From Fimbriimonadaceae bacterium (lineage in GTDB: Bacteria; Armatimonadota; Fimbriimonadia; Fimbriimonadales; Fimbriimonadaceae), in contig JADZBW010000374.1 in the NCBI GenBank assembly GCA_020851885.1, positions 1-10,318 of the forward strand: a DNA stretch of 10,318 nt, read 5' to 3'. The translations under genes were made by a program, and so were the position numbers. This document shows, in pieces, positions 6,633 through 10,318 of this stretch (position 1 is its first letter; each line of letters starts with the position of its first letter). The notes beneath the pieces are model-generated. The model was not told the DNA's origin. It searched no databases and saw only the letters and a program-made list of their open reading frames with translations.

Positions 6633-7574
6633 ATGGATAGGCCGATTTCGATCGGACCGTTTCTTCTCGTTCTCGCATTGGCGATGACCGGTTGCCAGCG
6701 GCATTCCAACGAGATCTCCCTCAATGATGCCTCCGCTCGTCCCTCGCTCCTGAAGCCGCAGGGTTTCGGTTCCGATGTGCAGTTCGTCTCCCAGGAAGTC
6801 AGTCCAACCTATTCCATTCCGTTGGATTCCCGTGCGGTCGACCGGGGAACCAAGGTGCTGGCCAAGGGCGACGCCCGGCTCTATCGGAGCCCACGGATGG
6901 GTTCACAGGAGTTGTATTTCGCCCCCGAAGGCTCGGCGCTCTATGTCCGGACGACGCCCGATAAGAAGTGGCTCGAGGTTCAGTTATCCAAAGGGCGCAA
7001 GGCGTTCGTCCAGACCTCCAAAACCGATGCTTCGCCGGACCTATGGCTGGCCCAGAACCGGATTCCCGACGTTCAGCGGCTTGGCCCCGGGCCGGAAAAG
7101 AACTCCGAGGCCGATGGGGGCAGCCGGAGCTCGGGTGAGCTTGGCGACAAGAACTCGGAAGTGGTCGCGGCGGTCGGCAAGCTCCAGGACGCGCTGGTCA
7201 CGGTGGCAGAAGATGCCGATCGCCTGCTTGCCGCGGCCGGGGGTTTCCAATCGGGTCAGGACAATTGGCCCGCGGCAAGGGATGCCTCATCGGGTGCGTT
7301 GAACTCCCTTTCGGCCGCCCGAAGCTCCTTTGGCAACGCTTTGGATTTGCTTACCGCGCTGTCCTCCAAGCTAACGGCCAACGAGAAGTCGGCATTGGCG
7401 GCGGCCGCGCTTGCCGAGAACGAGCTTGGAGCGGCGATCCAGCAGGTTAAGGCGAACCTCGAAGCGATGACGGACGGGGCGGATTGGACGGAGCAGATCT
7501 CCGGCCTGTTGAGTCATTTGCAGAGCATGGAATCATCGATCCAGAATTTGGGCCGAGCCGTCGCGCGGCTGTAG
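6633..7574 (+). CDS. predicted lipoprotein with SH3-like segment and Ala-rich helical C-terminus
   Basis: 313 residues from the ATG at 6633. The frame stays open back to 6342, but the upstream part overlaps the CBM9-like gene and only the internal ATG gives a signal peptide. The signal (P-I-S-I-G-P-F-L-L-V-L-A-L-A) ends in M-T-G-C21, an acceptable lipobox, so it should be lipidated at Cys21 and sit on a membrane. Residues about 74-130 (K-V-L-A-K-G-D-A-R-L-Y-R-S-P and later W-L-E-V-Q-L-S-K-G-R-K-A-F-V) look like a bacterial SH3 domain, which often binds cell-wall peptides. Residues about 170-313 are Ala/Leu/Ser-rich and probably long helices or a coiled coil. I do not recognise the family. It precedes the PEP-CTERM pair by 163 bases and could help hold or sense the cell envelope, which is speculation. 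Confidence 0.75.
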   Translation: MDRPISIGPFLLVLALAMTGCQRHSNEISLNDASARPSLLKPQGFGSDVQFVSQEVSPTYSIPLDSRAVDRGTKVLAKGDARLYRSPRMGSQELYFAPEGSALYVRTTPDKKWLEVQLSKGRKAFVQTSKTDASPDLWLAQNRIPDVQRLGPGPEKNSEADGGSRSSGELGDKNSEVVAAVGKLQDALVTVAEDADRLLAAAGGFQSGQDNWPAARDASSGALNSLSAARSSFGNALDLLTALSSKLTANEKSALAAAALAENELGAAIQQVKANLEAMTDGADWTEQISGLLSHLQSMESSIQNLGRAVARL

Positions 7575-7600
7575 TTACGGCGTAGCCGACCAAGCCCCCG

Positions 7601-7620
7601 ATCCCAGGAATTGCTGGGAT
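7601..7620. repeat. inverted repeat between the lipoprotein and the first PEP-CTERM gene
   Basis: ATCCCAG (7601-7607) and CTGGGAT (7614-7620) are perfect arms around a 6-base loop. It begins 26 bases after the lipoprotein stop. With no T-run behind it, it could be a weak terminator or an operator for the gene at 7738. The gap 7575-7737 otherwise holds only the promoter elements listed separately. Confidence 0.4.
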
Positions 7621-7671
7621 TGGCCGGTAATCCTGCCAGTGTTTGGCTCAATTCGGCCCATTTGGGTTCCT

Positions 7672-7687
7672 TGGCGAGATGGTTGCT
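7672..7687 (+). promoter_or_regulatory. sigma-54-like -24/-12 element upstream of PEP-CTERM gene 1
   Basis: TGGCGAG-N4-TTGCT keeps the GG and GC dinucleotides exactly 12 bases apart and matches the consensus TGGCACG-N4-TTGCW at all but two fixed positions. It predicts transcription starting near 7698, about 40 bases before the ATG. It touches an extended -10 box, so the sigma factor in use is uncertain. Confidence 0.4.
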
Positions 7688-7695
7688 GATACAAT
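7687..7695 (+). promoter_or_regulatory. extended -10 box of PEP-CTERM gene 1
   Basis: TGATACAAT is an extended -10 (TGn plus TACAAT). A convincing -35 is missing at 16-18 bases, which is normal for extended -10 promoters. It overlaps the end of the sigma-54-like element and predicts a start near 7702. Confidence 0.45.
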
Positions 7696-7727
7696 CCTGG
7701 CTTGTTGCTTAGTTTGAGCATTTGTTG

Positions 7728-7733
7728 AGAGGA
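7728..7733 (+). promoter_or_regulatory. Shine-Dalgarno of PEP-CTERM gene 1
   Basis: AGAGGA ends 4 bases before the ATG at 7738. A very similar GAGAGG (8750-8755) serves the paralogue at 8765; clear Shine-Dalgarno sites like these are missing from several other genes in the window. Confidence 0.6.
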
Positions 7734-7737
7734 ATCT

Positions 7738-8544
7738 ATGAAGCGTGTCTTATTTGGAATCGTTGGCGCCCTCGCGCTCTGTACAACGGCAATGGCCACT
7801 GAATGGCTCTATTGGCCCGGTTCGTCGACTGGCCTAGGGCTCGGTAGAACGGGTGCCGTTTCTGGTCGCGACACGTATTACACGACCGGATCGGGAGCTA
7901 TCTACAACCACGGCAGTGGCTTGAACGTGAAGCAAATTCGCGTCAAGTACGGCACGAGCGCGAACAGTTCCACCAATCCAACCTCATACGGATCGCTCTT
8001 CAATACCTACTGCATATCGCCGACCGAAGTTTTGGCTAGCCCCAGCAATCCCTACGTCATCAATACGCCAATGCAGTACAACGGCGGCAACACGATGTCG
8101 GATCTCGATCGAATCGCCCGATTAACCTCGCTCAATGATACGGCGGTTGCCGGCGCCAACAACGCTTTCGACTTCCTGACAAGCAACACGACCAACAACG
8201 ATATTTGCGCGGCCTTCCAGTTGGCGCTTTGGAACATCGTTCAAGACAACGATTCATTCTCCTCGCACAACTTCAACCCGTCGGGCTTCTTTACAATGGG
8301 CGGCGCGGTCGAGAACAACATCGAGACCTACTTCAATGCTTTCATGGGAATCGCCAACGACGTAACGAAGACGGGAAGCATGATCTTGTTCTATCCGAAC
8401 CCGCTCTCGGGAAGTCAGATCCTTATCACGAACACTGTGCCGGGTGGCGGTGGATTCACCCCGACTCCCGAGCCCGTCACGATGTCGCTGGGACTGGCGG
8501 CGGCGGCCGCTTTTGTGCGGCGGCGGGCCAAGGCCAAGGCCTGA
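7738..8544 (+). CDS. PEP-CTERM surface protein 1, with thioester-like Cys/Gln motifs
   Basis: 268 residues. The Sec signal MKRVLFGIVGALALCTTAMA is probably cut after A20. The C-terminus is a PEP-CTERM sorting signal: P244-E-P246, a short hydrophobic Ala-rich segment, then R-R-R-A-K-A-K-A, preceded by a Gly/Thr/Pro-rich linker. Exosortase should cleave near the PEP motif. The mature part is rich in Ser, Thr, Asn and Gly. Cys92 lies in N-T-Y-C-I-S-P and Gln161 in A-A-F-Q-L-A-L-W; both align with the paralogue at 8765. This Y/F-C and Q-x-A-hydrophobic-W pairing is that of internal-thioester domains of Gram-positive adhesins; a thioester here is inference. Cys157 is not conserved in the paralogue. 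The gene has its own promoter region, Shine-Dalgarno and terminator. I do not know a named family for the body. Confidence 0.88.
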   Translation: MKRVLFGIVGALALCTTAMATEWLYWPGSSTGLGLGRTGAVSGRDTYYTTGSGAIYNHGSGLNVKQIRVKYGTSANSSTNPTSYGSLFNTYCISPTEVLASPSNPYVINTPMQYNGGNTMSDLDRIARLTSLNDTAVAGANNAFDFLTSNTTNNDICAAFQLALWNIVQDNDSFSSHNFNPSGFFTMGGAVENNIETYFNAFMGIANDVTKTGSMILFYPNPLSGSQILITNTVPGGGGFTPTPEPVTMSLGLAAAAAFVRRRAKAKA

Positions 8545-8564
8545 GAAGTCTCTTTTGTGATTGA

Positions 8565-8598
8565 GGCCCCGGCCGCTTGGAGCGGCCGGGGCCTTTTT
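8565..8598 (+). terminator. strong intrinsic terminator after PEP-CTERM gene 1
   Basis: A perfect 13-base GC-rich stem (8565-8577 with 8581-8593) with a TGG loop is followed by five T (8594-8598), starting 20 bases after the stop. It separates transcription of the two paralogues. Confidence 0.92.
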
Positions 8599-8650
8599 CA
8601 TGTTTGGTCGATTTGAACCTGGGAGAGGGTGGTCGAGCGGGGGCTTTTCT

Positions 8651-8668
8651 GGAATCCCCAGGTATTCC
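8651..8668. repeat. imperfect palindrome upstream of PEP-CTERM gene 2
   Basis: GGAATCCC-CA-GGTATTCC has 7 of 8 arm positions matching. It lies about 33 bases before the -35 box of the gene at 8765, a sensible place for an activator or repressor site. Its middle resembles the repeat upstream of the first PEP-CTERM gene. Confidence 0.35.
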
Positions 8669-8700
8669 TACTTGATCTTGCAAAAAGATGCGTCGCACTG

Positions 8701-8729
8701 TTGCAAAAGTCAAAGGGCTGGGCTACAAT
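8701..8729 (+). promoter_or_regulatory. sigma-70-type promoter of PEP-CTERM gene 2
   Basis: TTGCAA (8701-8706), a 17-base spacer, and TACAAT (8724-8729) form a standard housekeeping-type promoter. It predicts a start near 8736 and a leader of about 29 bases with GAGAGG at 8750-8755. TTGCAAAA also occurs 23 bases upstream at 8678-8685. Confidence 0.65.
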
Positions 8730-8764
8730 CCCACTGTCAGTTTTTGTCTGAGAGGTTTATTACA

Positions 8765-9529
8765 ATGAAACGTGTCTTATTAAGTGCAATTCTAGCCATA
8801 GGGGTCTTTGGTGTTTCCCAAGCGAGTTGGATCCAATACGACAATCTTGGTTGGGGATATCACAATTCTGTCACTAGCTCCGGCGAGTTGAGAAATATGT
8901 CCGGACCAAATAACGGCAATCTTGAGACCTATAGCACGACCGCTGGTGGAGCAGGGGCTCTGAGAGTTCGGCAGTCAGCAACACAGGTCGGCGGATATGG
9001 TGCTCAATTTGACGCATTTTGCATTACGCCAAACCAGTATCTCGGGACCGGGGTCAATGGTAATCCATGGGAAGTTTCTGTTTCGGTGTACGCGGTTGCA
9101 GCAAACGGGGCGGGAACTGATGCGCGACTCGACAAGATCTCCAGGATGGTCTACAACGCGTGGGGGCTGGGGCTTTCCTCCAATGATGCGGCGGCCGGTT
9201 TCCAACTGGCCATGTGGGAAGCCGTTAATTATGTTGCCTTCAATAACAACCTGGCAACGGGTGGGGCCTTTTCATCAAGCATTAACACGGGGAATATTCG
9301 AAGTTGGTTTGACTACTTCCGAGGAGTCGGCCAGAATACTACGTTGGTTGGCAACATGGTGATGTTCTGGCCAGATCCGATAACTGACAGGGGACAGATT
9401 TTGGTAACTGCTGGTGGCGGTGGTAATGGCGGCAACACGCCGGTCCCAGAGCCCTTCACGATGGGACTAGGAATCGCCGCGGCCGCAGCCTTTGCTCGAC
9501 GCCGAATCAAAGCCCAGAAGCTGGCTTAA
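8765..9529 (+). CDS. PEP-CTERM surface protein 2, paralogue of the preceding gene
   Basis: 254 residues from the ATG at 8765, chosen over the open frame upstream because it has a Shine-Dalgarno, a promoter, and a signal peptide beginning MKRVL as in the paralogue. The Sec signal ends at S-Q-A20. The C-terminus is P228-E-P230, a hydrophobic Ala-rich segment, then R-R-R-I-K-A-Q-K-L-A. Aligned blocks shared with gene 1 include F-C-I-T-P, L-D-K-I-S-R, A-G-F-Q-L-A-M-W, and M-V-M-F-W-P-D-P...Q-I-L-V-T. Cys86 is the only Cys of the mature protein, and Gln147 sits in the Q-L-A-M-W motif, 61 residues later (69 in gene 1). A lone Cys cannot make an internal disulfide, which strengthens the thioester idea. 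The two proteins are clearly diverged outside these blocks, so the duplication is not recent. Confidence 0.88.
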   Translation: MKRVLLSAILAIGVFGVSQASWIQYDNLGWGYHNSVTSSGELRNMSGPNNGNLETYSTTAGGAGALRVRQSATQVGGYGAQFDAFCITPNQYLGTGVNGNPWEVSVSVYAVAANGAGTDARLDKISRMVYNAWGLGLSSNDAAAGFQLAMWEAVNYVAFNNNLATGGAFSSSINTGNIRSWFDYFRGVGQNTTLVGNMVMFWPDPITDRGQILVTAGGGGNGGNTPVPEPFTMGLGIAAAAAFARRRIKAQKLA

Positions 9530-9553
9530 GCCAACTCAGATAGACCACTCAAA

Positions 9554-9587
9554 GCTCCGATGTCCAGCGAGGCACCGGAGCCTTTTT
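9554..9587 (+). terminator. intrinsic terminator after PEP-CTERM gene 2
   Basis: GCTCCG (9554-9559) pairs with CGGAGC (9576-9581), with possible extra pairing inside the 16-base loop, and five T follow at 9583-9587. It is weaker than the terminator after gene 1 but well placed, 24 bases after the stop. Confidence 0.75.
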
Positions 9588-9635
9588 CATTTCTTTTGGC
9601 CTGATTCGTCAGGAATGGCCCGATGCCATACCTTC

Positions 9636-9651
9636 TGGCACCAAATGTGCA
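9636..9651 (+). promoter_or_regulatory. sigma-54-like -24/-12 element upstream of the exosortase gene
   Basis: TGGCACC-N4-GTGCA has GG and GC 12 bases apart and matches TGGCACG-N4-TTGCW except at two fixed positions. It predicts a start near 9662, about 50 bases before the ATG at 9713. It is the second such element in this locus. Confidence 0.42.
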
Positions 9652-9712
9652 AAATCTCTGTTGAAGAATCCTGGGCGCATGGTGAACGAATGCCGCCCAC
9701 TCCCCGACCACC

Positions 9713-10318
9713 ATGTCCACGATCGAGTTAACGTCCGCCGAGCAAATCGCAGATTCCCCCAAGCCTGGCATTCCGCCAATCGTCTGGGGTGTCATCGCCT
9801 TCGCATTTGCCGGACTGGCCGCCACCTTCTGGACGTTTTTCCGCTGGCTTCCATCCAACTGGTTTGGCGACGACACCTACTACGCCCATGGCGCGGTGAT
9901 CCCGATCTGTGCCGGGCTCATCGTCTGGGATCGCTGGGAGAATCTCCGCAAGCTCCCGATCAAGGGAGTCACGTGGGCGCTTCTGCCAGTCGCCGCCATC
10001 CTCTATGTCACCTGGTTCGCCCACCGGACCGACATGCGGACGGTTCAATCCGTTCTGGTGATTCTTCTCTTGATGGCCGGCACCCTCTTTGTGGCCGGTT
10101 GGCAATGGCTGAAGGGCCTGGCCGTGCCGATCGGATATCTAGCCTTTGGATTCCCCTTGATGGATCGATTCGTCGACACCCACACCCAGACCATTCAACA
10201 GTGGTCCACCGAATTCTCTTTTTTGCTGTTGAAAGCCGCGGGCCAGAACCCAATGCGCCTCGACAATTCGGCGGTGGCGATGGACCGCTTCATCATGGAT
10301 GTGGGGGTGCCCTGCAGC
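9713..10318 (+). CDS. xrt: exosortase, cut by the right edge at its catalytic Cys
   Basis: 202 codons are visible and the frame is open at the edge. It is a multi-pass membrane protein with hydrophobic segments at about 22-43, 60-72, 86-102, 110-130 and 135-150. The conserved Y-x-H-G (57-60) near the first periplasmic turn, the P-I-G-Y-L-A-F-G-F-P-L segment (139-149), and the run from Q-T-I-Q-Q-W-S to the end are typical. The final residues G-V-P-C201-S correspond to the A-C-S-G active-site Cys motif, with Pro in place of the usual Ala. The catalytic Arg and His expected downstream are outside the window. Exosortases are transpeptidase-like enzymes that process PEP-CTERM proteins; the two genes just upstream are obvious substrates. 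The subtype cannot be assigned from this part. No Shine-Dalgarno is visible before the ATG. Confidence 0.88.
   Translation, partial: MSTIELTSAEQIADSPKPGIPPIVWGVIAFAFAGLAATFWTFFRWLPSNWFGDDTYYAHGAVIPICAGLIVWDRWENLRKLPIKGVTWALLPVAAILYVTWFAHRTDMRTVQSVLVILLLMAGTLFVAGWQWLKGLAVPIGYLAFGFPLMDRFVDTHTQTIQQWSTEFSFLLLKAAGQNPMRLDNSAVAMDRFIMDVGVPCS

Noticed and set aside
8678..8708. Two TTGCAAAA repeats as a CRISPR-like or mobile-element repeat
   Set aside because: Only two short copies; the second is the -35 region of a promoter. No array or target-site duplication is seen.
8561..8764. Upstream extension of the second PEP-CTERM frame
   Set aside because: It would run through the terminator and promoter; the ATG at 8765 has a Shine-Dalgarno and begins a signal peptide like that of the paralogue.
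9492..9876. Short open frames between PEP-CTERM gene 2 and the exosortase on both strands
   Set aside because: They overlap the terminator or the exosortase coding frame, have no recognisable motif, and lack start signals.

Overview
The window most likely comes from a Gram-negative-type bacterium of the Armatimonadota (Fimbriimonadia-like). This is inferred from gene content: a DUF1559-style prepilin of the kind abundant in that phylum, Planctomycetes and Verrucomicrobia, a family-9-like carbohydrate-binding protein, Gfo/Idh/MocA and Tat-exported phosphoesterase genes, and a PEP-CTERM/exosortase pair. There is no rRNA or other phylogenetic marker, so the assignment is an inference.

Layout. 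Positions 1-4333 are read on the minus strand. In transcription order they hold an SRPBCC lipid/ligand-binding-fold protein (4333-3875), an L-lysine 6-transaminase-like PLP enzyme (3726-2374), a Gfo/Idh/MocA dehydrogenase (2337-1234), and a Tat-signal metallophosphoesterase (1146 to beyond the left edge). The last three could form an operon. Divergently from the SRPBCC gene, a conserved exported protein of unknown function runs 4376-5035 on the plus strand. It converges, with a 10-base gap, on a minus-strand type II/IV pseudopilin (5801-5046). From 5866 onward everything is on the plus strand: a CBM9-like protein, a lipoprotein with an SH3-like segment and an Ala-rich helical tail, two tandem paralogous PEP-CTERM proteins, and an exosortase cut by the right edge exactly at its catalytic Cys.

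The most interesting part is 6600-10318. The two PEP-CTERM proteins sit directly upstream of the exosortase that presumably processes them. Both carry one conserved Cys in a [YF]-C-I-[ST]-P context and one conserved Gln in an F-Q-L-A-[LM]-W motif. This resembles the Cys/Gln pair that forms internal thioester bonds in the covalent-adhesion (TED/TQXA) domains of Gram-positive surface proteins. Sigma-54-like -24/-12 elements lie upstream of the first PEP-CTERM gene and of the exosortase. The second PEP-CTERM gene instead has a clear -35/17/-10 promoter. Each PEP-CTERM gene is followed by its own hairpin terminator. Taken together this suggests a small, self-contained exosortase surface-display unit whose cargo may be thioester adhesins. 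The thioester and sigma-54 parts are hypotheses from motifs only.

There is no tRNA, rRNA, CRISPR array, insertion sequence or phage gene that I can support. No gene-free stretch exceeds 300 bases; the longest, 8545-8764, holds a terminator and a promoter.
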